From an uncultured Oscillospiraceae bacterium (GTDB lineage Bacteria > Bacillota > Clostridia > Oscillospirales > Oscillospiraceae), in NCBI GenBank assembly GCA_944387205.1, contig CALXDZ010000153.1:1-35334 (forward strand): a stretch of DNA of 35,334 bases, in the 5' to 3' direction. The notes beneath the pieces were generated by a model. It was not told the origin of the DNA and searched no databases. It saw nothing but the letters and a program-made list of their open reading frames with translations. The position numbers were made by a program, and so were the translations under genes. Shown piece by piece: positions 26,394 to 32,859 of the stretch (its first letter is position 1; every line of letters begins with the position of its first letter).

Positions 26394-27009
26394 GGCCCGC
26401 CTCCCACTTCTTCAAAAAGCTCTTCCGGTGCTCCGGGCAGGGGCCGTACTGGTCCAGCATGGCATAGTGGAGCTTGGTGCCGTAGCCTTTGTGGCGGGCG
26501 AACTGATACTGGGGATAGCGCTCCTCCAGCTCCGTGGACACATACCGGTCCCGGCTGACCTTGGCCAGGATGGAGGCCGCGGCGATGGAGGCGCTGCGGC
26601 TGTCGCCCTTGACGACGGTCTGGTGAGGCAACGTGATGGCCACCCGGCTGCCGTGGTCCCGGTTGCCGTCGATGAGGGCGAAGTCCGCCGCCGGGGACAG
26701 TCCGTCGATGGCCCGCTGCATGGCCAGCATCCGGGCGTTGAGGATATCCATTTCGTCGATCTCCTCCGCCGTGGCAAAGGCCACGGACCAGCTCAGCGCC
26801 TGCCGGCAGATCAGGGGGAAGAGAGCTTCCCGCTTTTTTTCCGTCAGCTGCTTGGAGTCGTTGAGCCCCGGCAGGTCCCACTGCTCCGGCAAGATCACGG
26901 CAGCGGCATACACCGGTCCCGCCAGGGGGCCGGCCCCCGCCTCGTCCACGCCGCAGACGGCCGCATACCCTGCGTCCTGCTGTCGGCGTTCATACTCCCA
27001 AAGGTCCAC
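26383..27009 (-). CDS. rnhB: Ribonuclease HII
   Basis: Removes ribonucleotides misincorporated in DNA and RNA of RNA/DNA hybrids. GTG at 27009, two bases after the upstream stop and behind a GGAGGAGGAG tract, gives 208 residues; a slightly longer start at 27033 is possible. Acidic active-site residues are present: DE in GVDEAGAGPLAGPV (about 20), LNDSKQLTEKKRE (about 50), DGN (about 110) and the C-terminal HKGYGTKLHYAMLDQYGPCPEHRKSF. The normally invariant GRG loop reads GAG, with Ala (codon GCC) in place of Arg. It is flanked by yraN and an unknown gene in the rbgA operon. Confidence 0.95.
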   Translation of the reverse strand: MDLWEYERRQQDAGYAAVCGVDEAGAGPLAGPVYAAAVILPEQWDLPGLNDSKQLTEKKREALFPLICRQALSWSVAFATAEEIDEMDILNARMLAMQRAIDGLSPAADFALIDGNRDHGSRVAITLPHQTVVKGDSRSASIAAASILAKVSRDRYVSTELEERYPQYQFARHKGYGTKLHYAMLDQYGPCPEHRKSFLKKWEAGRDQ

Positions 27010-27011
27010 TG

Positions 27012-27464
27012 TCACTCCTCCTCCAAGTTCCACCCCTTGGCCAGGATCCGATAGATGCCGCCCTCGGTCTGCTGCTCATACAGGTGCAAATCCGCCAGGC
27101 AGATCCGCTCCAGAGGCCCCGTATCGTTGAGGAGGTCACAGGGATCGTCCTCGGCCAGCTCATAGCCGGTCAGCAGGAACTCCCGCCGCCTGCGGTCAAA
27201 ATTCTCCCGCAGCAGTCCCCTCTTTTCCGCCTCATCCGTCAGCTCATACAGGCCGCACAGCTCCGAGCCTACGGATTCGCTCAGGTGGTTCACCGAAAAG
27301 CCCACGGCCGCGACTCCATGGAACGCCAGGGTCCCGGAGATTTTCCGGTCCTCCCCGTCCCAGTACTGCGTGTGCAGCAGCACCCGGGTCTCCTCCCGGG
27401 CCGTCAGCACTTCCAGGCGGGGCATGGTCCCGTCAAAATTATGCAGCAGTTTTTTCGCGCTCAT
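27012..27464 (-). CDS. Unknown 150-residue protein between rbgA and rnhB
   Basis: I do not recognise this protein. It has 150 residues and is acidic, with no signal peptide, membrane helix or clear motif. It starts MSAKKLLHNFDGTMPRLEV, contains a likely beta-rich N-terminal half (ETRVLLHTQYWDGEDRKISGTLAFHGVAAVGF) and ends in Glu residues. It looks real: its ATG overlaps the rbgA stop as ATGA, GGAGG precedes it, its stop lies two bases before rnhB, and codon use resembles the neighbours. The N-terminal half recalls small predicted beta-barrel proteins with a DUF style, but that is only an impression. The tight coupling suggests a role near ribosome assembly or RNase HII, or just operon hitch-hiking. 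Confidence 0.8.
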   Translation of the reverse strand: MSAKKLLHNFDGTMPRLEVLTAREETRVLLHTQYWDGEDRKISGTLAFHGVAAVGFSVNHLSESVGSELCGLYELTDEAEKRGLLRENFDRRRREFLLTGYELAEDDPCDLLNDTGPLERICLADLHLYEQQTEGGIYRILAKGWNLEEE

Positions 27465-28354
27465 AGGTCCTCCGGCAGCTCCAGGGTAAAGCGGCCCAGC
27501 TTGCCGCCCCGGAACTCATCCAGCAGGATCCTGGCCATGCGCTCGGTGTCGATCTCGCCGCCGGAGATGAGGAATCCCCGCTTCCTGCCCGCCTCCTCCA
27601 AAAGCCCATAGCCGTAGGCCACCGTGTTCTCCTCCGGCTGCCGCTCCGGGATGGCAGGCAGCTTATAGGCCGCGGCCAGAGCCTCAGGATAGTGCCCTCC
27701 CAGATAGGCCATCAGGTGGCAGCCCAGCGTCTCTATATCCAAAATATCGTCCTTCACTGCGCCGGTATAGGCCAGATTCAGCCCCACGCTCTGGTCCTCA
27801 AACTTGGGCCAGAGGATGCCCGGTGTGTCCAGCAGCTCCAACCCCCGGTCAATGGGCACCCACTGCTTGGAGCGGGTGACGCCGGGCCGGTCCTCCGCCT
27901 TGGCGGTCTTGCGGCCGGCCACCTTATTGATAAAGGTGGACTTTCCCACATTGGGAATGCCCAAAATCATCACCCGGACCACCCGGCCTGTCTGCCCCTT
28001 CTCAGCATAGGCCTGGAGCTTGTCTGCAAGCAGTTCCCGGACGGCGGCAGCAAATTTAGCCGTGCCCCGGCCACTCTTGGCATCGCACTCCAGCACAGCA
28101 AAGCCCCGCCCTCGGAAATAGGCGCCCCAGCGTCTAGTGGCCTCGGCATCCGCCTGGTCCGCCCGATTGAGAACTACAAGACGGGGCTTGCCCGCTGTCA
28201 GCTCATCCACATCCGGGTTGCGGCTGGAAATGGGGATCCGGGCATCCAGGATCTCACACACCGCATCTACATTTTTCAGCTGCTCGGCAATCATCCGCCG
28301 GGTCTTGGTCATGTGCCCGGGGTACCACTGAATGTGCATACCGCTCTCTTCCAT
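27461..28354 (-). CDS. rbgA: Ribosome biogenesis GTPase RbgA (YlqF)
   Basis: Circularly permuted GTPase for late 50S assembly. The start at 28354 (MEESGMHIQWYPGHMTKTRRM), with AGGAGG 9 bases upstream, gives 297 residues. The permuted motif order is visible: G4 LNRADQ first, then G1 GIPNVGKSTFINKV, G2 in RPGVT and G3 DTPG, followed by the C-terminal RNA-binding domain. It overlaps the next gene by 4 bases and lies 22 bases after lepB. The order rplS-lepB-rbgA-rnhB is typical of Firmicutes. Confidence 0.96.
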   Translation of the reverse strand: MEESGMHIQWYPGHMTKTRRMIAEQLKNVDAVCEILDARIPISSRNPDVDELTAGKPRLVVLNRADQADAEATRRWGAYFRGRGFAVLECDAKSGRGTAKFAAAVRELLADKLQAYAEKGQTGRVVRVMILGIPNVGKSTFINKVAGRKTAKAEDRPGVTRSKQWVPIDRGLELLDTPGILWPKFEDQSVGLNLAYTGAVKDDILDIETLGCHLMAYLGGHYPEALAAAYKLPAIPERQPEENTVAYGYGLLEEAGRKRGFLISGGEIDTERMARILLDEFRGGKLGRFTLELPEDL

Positions 28355-28376
28355 TGCCGCGCCTCCTCTCCATCCA

Positions 28377-28979
28377 TCAATACAAACTGCCGATCCGACT
28401 AAAGTCCCGCTGGCCGGACACGGAGTCCTCACCGGGGAACAGCAGAAACACCGCCTTGCCAATGATATAGCGGGTATCCACCGTACCAAGGCTGGGGTCC
28501 CGGCTGTCGCTGCTGCGGTTGCGGTTGTCACCCATCAAAAACACCTCGCCTTCCCCCACAGTGAGGGGAAACTCGGTCCCCTCATCCCGGAGAGTCAGCT
28601 CATTGATGTAGGGCTCGTCCAGCAGTTCCCCGTCCACATAGACGCAGCCGGTATCAAAGTCAATATCCACCGTCTGCCCCTCCACCGCGATGACCCGCTT
28701 AACGATAGGGTCGGACATGAAGCTGTCCTTTCGGGCCACCACAATATCACCAGGCTTATAGTCATTATAGAGCAGAGAACTGACCACCACCAGGCGGTCT
28801 CCGTTTTGCAGAGTAGGTACCATGGACGGGCCGTCCACTCCGATCAGGCGAGCCACAAAGGTAAATACCAGCACTACCGCCAGCACAGAGCACACCAGCG
28901 CCTGAATCCACTCATAGGAGTCCCGGCTTTCATCCTGCTTCATGAGATGCTTGGGCTGATACTCTTCTTTTTTCGTCAC
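28377..28979 (-). CDS. lepB: Type I signal peptidase
   Basis: Membrane-bound Ser/Lys protease that removes signal peptides from secreted proteins. The GTG at 28979, with AAGGAG 8 bases upstream, gives 200 residues; an ATG 27 bases further upstream lacks a ribosome binding site. A single N-terminal membrane helix (about 24-46) is followed by the catalytic Ser52 (DGPSMVPTL) and Lys94 (DPIVKRVIAVEG), then the family boxes FLMGDNRNRSSDSR (about 155) and GTVDTRYIIGKAVF. The lysine-rich cytoplasmic end and single helix fit the Gram-positive form. A promoter lies in the rplS-lepB gap, so the operon probably restarts here. Confidence 0.97.
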   Translation of the reverse strand: MTKKEEYQPKHLMKQDESRDSYEWIQALVCSVLAVVLVFTFVARLIGVDGPSMVPTLQNGDRLVVVSSLLYNDYKPGDIVVARKDSFMSDPIVKRVIAVEGQTVDIDFDTGCVYVDGELLDEPYINELTLRDEGTEFPLTVGEGEVFLMGDNRNRSSDSRDPSLGTVDTRYIIGKAVFLLFPGEDSVSGQRDFSRIGSLY

Positions 28980-29028
28980 GACTCCATCTCCTTGCCATGA
29001 AAGCACAGACCTGCCAGTATAATTGAAT

Positions 29029-29057
29029 AGTATACCAAAGAGTCAAAAAAACAACAA
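29029..29057 (-). promoter_or_regulatory. Candidate promoter of the lepB operon
   Basis: On the minus strand TTGTTG (29052-29057) and TATACT (29029-29034) are 17 bases apart, with TGG before the -10 making it an extended -10. A second TATACT (29016-29021) has TTGACT 19 bases upstream and could be an alternative. The region from 28980 to 29111 is AT-rich and contains no other gene. Confidence 0.6.
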
Positions 29058-29111
29058 GACTTTTCCCGTGAAATTCCGAGAATCTTCCTCTGCTTTCTCC
29101 TCTATACGTTT

Positions 29112-29531
29112 TCAGACAGCCAAAAGACGAAAAAGGGAACCGGCCAGGCCGGTTCCCTTTTCGTACCCGGGGGTCCCCGGAACTGTTGCTTCGAGCTGCT
29201 CCTTGACCTTGGCGCCCTTGCCCACGCGGCCACGCAGATAGTACAGCTTGGCCCGGCGGACGGAACCGTGGCGAACCACTTCGATCCGCTCAATGGAGGG
29301 AGAGTACAGCGGGAAGATCTTCTCCACGCCCACGCCGTAGGAAATGCGGCGAACGGTGATGGTCTCCTCGATGCCGCCGTGCTTCTTGGCAATGACAATG
29401 CCCTCAAAGACCTGGATACGCTCACGAGAGCCTTCCTTGATCTTGACGTGGACGCGAACGGTGTCGCCCACTTCCACCTGGGGCTTCTCAGTTGCCAGGC
29501 GATCTTTGTTCAGTTCCTTAATGAGATCCAT
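29112..29531 (-). CDS. rplS: 50S ribosomal protein L19, with C-terminal extension running through its terminator
   Basis: Large-subunit protein at the 30S/50S interface. The start at 29531 ([18 protein letters not shown] upstream) is clear. Core L19 motifs are [14 protein letters not shown] (21-34), [14 protein letters not shown] (37-50), [23 protein letters not shown] (63-85, shown as blocks) and [14 protein letters not shown] (92-105). Typical L19 proteins end near residue 115. Here the frame continues to 139 residues with an extra tail ([17 protein letters not shown] ...). Codons 124-134 lie inside a strong terminator hairpin, and the TGA (29112-29114) is beyond the U-tract. No earlier stop exists in this frame. 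A transcript ending at the terminator would lack a stop codon. The gene itself is certain; its true 3' end is not. Confidence 0.93.
   Translation of the reverse strand: MDLIKELNKDRLATEKPQVEVGDTVRVHVKIKEGSRERIQVFEGIVIAKKHGGIEETITVRRISYGVGVEKIFPLYSPSIERIEVVRHGSVRRAKLYYLRGRVGKGAKVKEQLEATVPGTPGYEKGTGLAGSLFRLLAV
29130..29161 (-). terminator. Intrinsic terminator of rplS, located inside its reading frame
   Basis: On the minus strand GGGAACCGGCC (29157-29147) pairs with GGCCGGTTCCC (29145-29135) over a tiny loop, followed by TTTTT (29134-29130) and another TTTT after CGTC. It is a textbook strong hairpin, yet it precedes the rplS stop codon by about 16 bases. Confidence 0.88.
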
Positions 29532-29626
29532 GGATGTTCCTCCTAATTTATAGGTGTTCGTACCGCTTTTTTCGGACGCAAAAAGCACCTTGGCTCGCCC
29601 ACGGCAGAGGACCACCCTTTTTCAAG
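29532..29626 (-). promoter_or_regulatory. Structured leader of rplS (possible L19-type autoregulatory leader)
   Basis: The roughly 95-base untranslated region includes a hairpin with AGGT/ACCT at the base and GCTTTTT/AAAAAGC in the arm (29552-29590), ending just before AGGAGG. Firmicutes rplS genes often carry an L19 leader. I cannot align the consensus here, so the identity is tentative. Confidence 0.35.
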
Positions 29627-29633
29627 CTCAAAT

Positions 29634-29662
29634 AGGATATCATAGTTTCCGCTGGATTGCAA
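29634..29662 (-). promoter_or_regulatory. Candidate promoter of rplS
   Basis: On the minus strand TTGCAA (29657-29662) and TATCCT (29634-29639) have the ideal 17-base spacing. It lies 25 bases past the DUF2344 stop. An AGCGGAAA element lies in the spacer and two TTTCCGCT copies lie upstream (29679-29700). Confidence 0.65.
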
Positions 29663-29678
29663 GGATTTTTTCCAAAAA

Positions 29679-29700
29679 AGCGGAAAATCAGCGGAAAATC
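29679..29700. repeat. Tandem 11-bp direct repeat over the DUF2344 stop codon
   Basis: AGCGGAAAATC occurs twice without a gap (29679-29689 and 29690-29700). An inverted partial copy (TTTCCGCT, 29647-29654) lies inside the rplS promoter spacer. The repeat encodes the last residues of the DUF2344 protein and extends past its stop, so coding constraint alone does not explain it. Confidence 0.6.
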
Positions 29701-30350
29701 TCTCCGTTTTCGTCCAGCAATGCCGTCCGGCGGACCCGAACGAAATCCGGCGCCAGCTCCGGCAGCTCCTTAGCCACCGCATTTCCCAGCAGTGCCGGGT
29801 TCAGTCCCGGATTCTGGGCGGCCACTACCGCCTGGACCAGCACCTTTCCCTCTTCCTCAGAAAAGGACAGCGAACGGATCAGCGGGCGGATGTCCACATC
29901 CGCCAACTCACGGCGCTTGGTCTTTTTCTGAATGATGAGAGAGGGCCGCCGGAACAGCTCCTCCAACTCCGCCGTGCAGCCTGCCGGCACACCGGCGTCA
30001 TAGAGGAATTGCAGCTCCGCCTGAACAAAGGCCAATTCCCGCACCGGCCGCTGGGGCGCATAGCAGTCCAGCGCCCGCAGTCCCGCGGGAAAACCGGAGT
30101 TGAGCTTCTCCACGATGCCGCTGCCGTCGCTCTCCTGGTCCACCGTCAAGTCCAGCAGCTCACACACGCTGGACTGTCCTACCGGCAGCGGCAGCACAAC
30201 AGACAAAATAGCATGAGGGTGAAAGCCGTTGGAATGGCTGATCTTCAGCCCCGTCCGAGGAAATACCCTCTGGAAGGTACGCATCAGGTCCAGGTGGGAG
30301 ATATAGCTGGCCTGGGCCTCCTTGGAAAACAGCAGCCGCAGCTTAGACAT
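29688..30350 (-). CDS. DUF2344 / radical SAM-linked protein (TIGR03936-like)
   Basis: A 220-residue protein of unknown function that accompanies, or in some bacteria is fused to, the TIGR03960-type radical SAM protein. The opening is characteristic: MSKLRLLFSKEAQASYISHLD, then RTFQRVFPRTGLKISHSNGFHPH (in two blocks, about 24-46) and LSVVLPLPVGQSS. No signal peptide or membrane helix. Its ATG overlaps the end of the radical SAM gene by 8 bases, so the two are translationally coupled and probably act together. In many Clostridia the next genes are rng and rplU; here rplS follows instead. Function remains inference. Confidence 0.9.
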   Translation of the reverse strand: MSKLRLLFSKEAQASYISHLDLMRTFQRVFPRTGLKISHSNGFHPHAILSVVLPLPVGQSSVCELLDLTVDQESDGSGIVEKLNSGFPAGLRALDCYAPQRPVRELAFVQAELQFLYDAGVPAGCTAELEELFRRPSLIIQKKTKRRELADVDIRPLIRSLSFSEEEGKVLVQAVVAAQNPGLNPALLGNAVAKELPELAPDFVRVRRTALLDENGEIFR

Positions 30351-32175
30351 TGCACTTCCCTCCCACCAGTCGATTTGCCCCGCAGCCGCCGCAGTGGGTG
30401 CGGCAGTCGGGGGTGGTCACGGAGGCGTAGGCCCGCTCCCGCTCCCGCCAGAGATAGTCGTCGGTGACGCCGCAGGAGATCATGTCCCAGGGCATCAGCT
30501 CATCCCGGCTCCGGGTACGGTTGGCGTAAAAATGGGGGTCCAGTCCGCACTCCCGGAAGGCCTCCATCCAGCGCTCCAGAGAGAAATACTCCTCCCAGGC
30601 GTCCAGCTTGGCGCCCTTGCGCCAGGCCAGCTCCAGCACCTTGCCCAGCCGCCGGTCACCCCGGGCCAGCACCGCCTCCAGGAAGCTGGTGTCGCCGTCG
30701 TGCCAGTTGTAGGTCACCGTCTTGGTGGTGATGGCCTGGCGCAGCAGCTTCACCCGGCGCTGATACTCCTCAAGGGAGATCTGGGGCTCCCACTGGAAGG
30801 CGGTGAAGGGCTTTGGCACGAACCAGGAGGTGGACACGGTGATGCGCACGCCCCTGTTCTTGTTGGACGCACTCTCCCGCCACACGTGCATCACATGGGC
30901 AGCGATCTCCGCGATACCCAGGATATCCTCGTCGGTCTCCGTAGGCAAACCCAGCATGAAGTACAGCTTCACCGCGTTGAAGCCGCCGGCAAAGGCGGTG
31001 CGGCAGCTTTGCAGCAGGTCCTCCTCAGTGACGTTTTTGTTAATAGCGTCCCGCAGACGCTGGGTGCCCGCCTCCGGAGCAAAGGTCAGGCCGGACTTGC
31101 GGCCCTTTTGCAGCCGCTGCATCAGGTCCATGGAGAAGCTGTCCGCCCGCAAAGAGGGCAGGGACAGGTGGATGTGCCGGGCCTCGCAGAACTCCTCCAA
31201 ATCATCACACAGCTCTACCAGGGGACGATAGTCGCTGGTGGAGAGGCTGGAAAGGGTCATCTCCTCATAGCCGGAGTCACAAAGTGCCTCCTTGGCATAC
31301 TCCGCGCACAGATCCTTGCTGCGGCTGCGCACCGGGCGATACACATAGCCCGCCTGGCAGAAGCGGCAGCCCCGGATGCAGCCCCGAAACAGCTCCAGGG
31401 TGGTCCGATCCTGGACGATCTCCGTGGAGGGGACCACGGTATGGACCGGAAAATAGGACTTATCCATGTCCTGAACGATACGCTTGGTCACCTTCCGAGG
31501 TGCCCCCTCCCGGGGCACAATATCGGCCACAGTGCCGTCATCATGATAGGTGACCTCATAGAGGGAGGGCACATACAATCCCGGCACCTGAGCGGCAGCC
31601 ACCAGCAGCTGGTGCTTGGTCCAGCCCTCCCGCTTGGCCCGGCGGTAGAGCTCGATGAGCTCCACGGTCACGTCCTCGCCCTCGCCCAGGGAAACGATGT
31701 CGATGAAATCCGCCAACGGCTCGGCGTTGTACATGGCCGTACCGCCGGCGATGACCAGAGGGCTCAAATCGGGGCGATCCTCTGCTCGAACGGGCACACC
31801 CGCCAGATCCAGCATATTGAGAATGCCGGCAAAGGCCATCTCATAGCCCACGGAAAAACCGATGATGTCAAAATCCCGGATGGGATCGCCGGATTCCAAA
31901 CCATAGAGCGGGATACCGGCCTTGCGCATCTCCTCCTCCATGTCGCCCCATGGCTGGAATACCCGCTCACACCAGACTCCGTCCATCTCGTTCATGACGC
32001 CGTACAGGATCCGCATACCCAGATTGGACATACCGATCTCATAGGTGTCGGGAAAACAGAAGGCAAAGCGGATATCCACCTTGTCCTTATCCTTCTGCAC
32101 CGCGTTGTATTCGCCGCCCACATAGCGGCCGGGCTTCTGCACCCGAGGCAGAATGCGCTCCAATCTCTCGTCCAC
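30343..32175 (-). CDS. B12-binding-type radical SAM protein of unknown function (TIGR03960-like)
   Basis: A 610-residue radical SAM protein. The N-terminal region (about 35-190) resembles a B12-binding Rossmann domain (FCFPDTYEIGMSNLG, FDIIGFSVGYEM, VIAGGTAMYNAEP). The radical SAM cluster motif CxxxCxxC is intact as Cys266, Cys270 and Cys273 in FRGCIRGCRFCQAGYVYR. A C-terminal Cys-rich end (DCRTHCGGCGANRLVGGKC) could hold another cluster or zinc. The start is GTG with GAGGAG 7 bases upstream. It lies in the sporulation-linked spoIVFAB run and is coupled to the DUF2344 gene. The reaction is not established; context with ribosome genes in relatives hints at RNA or ribosome modification. Confidence 0.92.
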   Translation of the reverse strand: MDERLERILPRVQKPGRYVGGEYNAVQKDKDKVDIRFAFCFPDTYEIGMSNLGMRILYGVMNEMDGVWCERVFQPWGDMEEEMRKAGIPLYGLESGDPIRDFDIIGFSVGYEMAFAGILNMLDLAGVPVRAEDRPDLSPLVIAGGTAMYNAEPLADFIDIVSLGEGEDVTVELIELYRRAKREGWTKHQLLVAAAQVPGLYVPSLYEVTYHDDGTVADIVPREGAPRKVTKRIVQDMDKSYFPVHTVVPSTEIVQDRTTLELFRGCIRGCRFCQAGYVYRPVRSRSKDLCAEYAKEALCDSGYEEMTLSSLSTSDYRPLVELCDDLEEFCEARHIHLSLPSLRADSFSMDLMQRLQKGRKSGLTFAPEAGTQRLRDAINKNVTEEDLLQSCRTAFAGGFNAVKLYFMLGLPTETDEDILGIAEIAAHVMHVWRESASNKNRGVRITVSTSWFVPKPFTAFQWEPQISLEEYQRRVKLLRQAITTKTVTYNWHDGDTSFLEAVLARGDRRLGKVLELAWRKGAKLDAWEEYFSLERWMEAFRECGLDPHFYANRTRSRDELMPWDMISCGVTDDYLWRERERAYASVTTPDCRTHCGGCGANRLVGGKCNV

Positions 32176-32238
32176 AGTCGTACTCCTCTTTTGTATCCTC
32201 GTCTCCGCAGCGGCGGAGCATTCTATTCAGAAGCCATT

Positions 32239-32859
32239 TTACCCTGTCCGCCGTCGTTTGACAAGTCCCATTTCCCTGGCAAAGGCCCCGACCAATCCAG
32301 CGATCCCCACCAGCAGCCACACATTGCCGCCGCTTCTCACCGCCACATAGGCCCCTGTTAGGGACAAAAGCAGCAGTGCTCCGCTCCCCACTGCAGTGCT
32401 CAGCCATTCTCCGGTATTCGGCCCCAGCAGCCAGCTCAAAAGGAGGCACAGCGCCCTTCCCCCATCCAAGGGCGGAATGGGCAGCAGATTGAATCCTCCC
32501 AGCACCAGATGGGCGCCAGCATACAGAAAACCCCCAGGCCAGGAAAAACGCCCTGCGGTCCAAGCCAGTGCCAGGGCGCACAGGACGTTCACCACAGGGC
32601 CGGAGAGCACCGTGCACAGCTCCCGGCCGTAGGACAGTTTCCCCCGCCCCACCGTTTCCAATCGGGCGCCGAAGGCCCCTATGCGCAGGGCAGACACCGG
32701 TACACCGAAGCGGTATAGTGCCGCCAAATGCCCCGACTCATGGACTGCCGCAGCGATCAGCAGCGCCGCCGCGGCGGCGCCCTCCCCCTGCAGGACAAAC
32801 AGCGTCAGCAGTGCCACAAAGCCTGGGGATACCGTCACGCGGCTACGCCAGAGATACAT
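32239..32859 (-). CDS. spoIVFB: M50 site-2 protease, SpoIVFB-like
   Basis: A multi-pass zinc protease of about 206 residues. The zinc motif is HESGH (in AAAVHESGHLAAL), and the second motif NLLPIPPLDGGRAL supplies the Asp ligand. Several hydrophobic helices cover most of the length; there is no PDZ domain, unlike RseP. In sporulators SpoIVFB cleaves pro-sigma-K in the outer forespore membrane. The assignment rests on family and on the M23 gene directly upstream, the SpoIVFA position. The start is uncertain: ATG at 32859 overlaps the upstream stop by 17 bases and has no clear ribosome binding site, suggesting coupled translation; ATG at 32901 is possible. Confidence 0.82.
   Translation of the reverse strand: MYLWRSRVTVSPGFVALLTLFVLQGEGAAAAALLIAAAVHESGHLAALYRFGVPVSALRIGAFGARLETVGRGKLSYGRELCTVLSGPVVNVLCALALAWTAGRFSWPGGFLYAGAHLVLGGFNLLPIPPLDGGRALCLLLSWLLGPNTGEWLSTAVGSGALLLLSLTGAYVAVRSGGNVWLLVGIAGLVGAFAREMGLVKRRRTG

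Noticed and set aside
30322..32361. 679-codon plus-strand frame opposite the radical SAM gene
   Set aside because: Same shadow pattern; the minus-strand frame has intact cofactor motifs and coupled neighbours.
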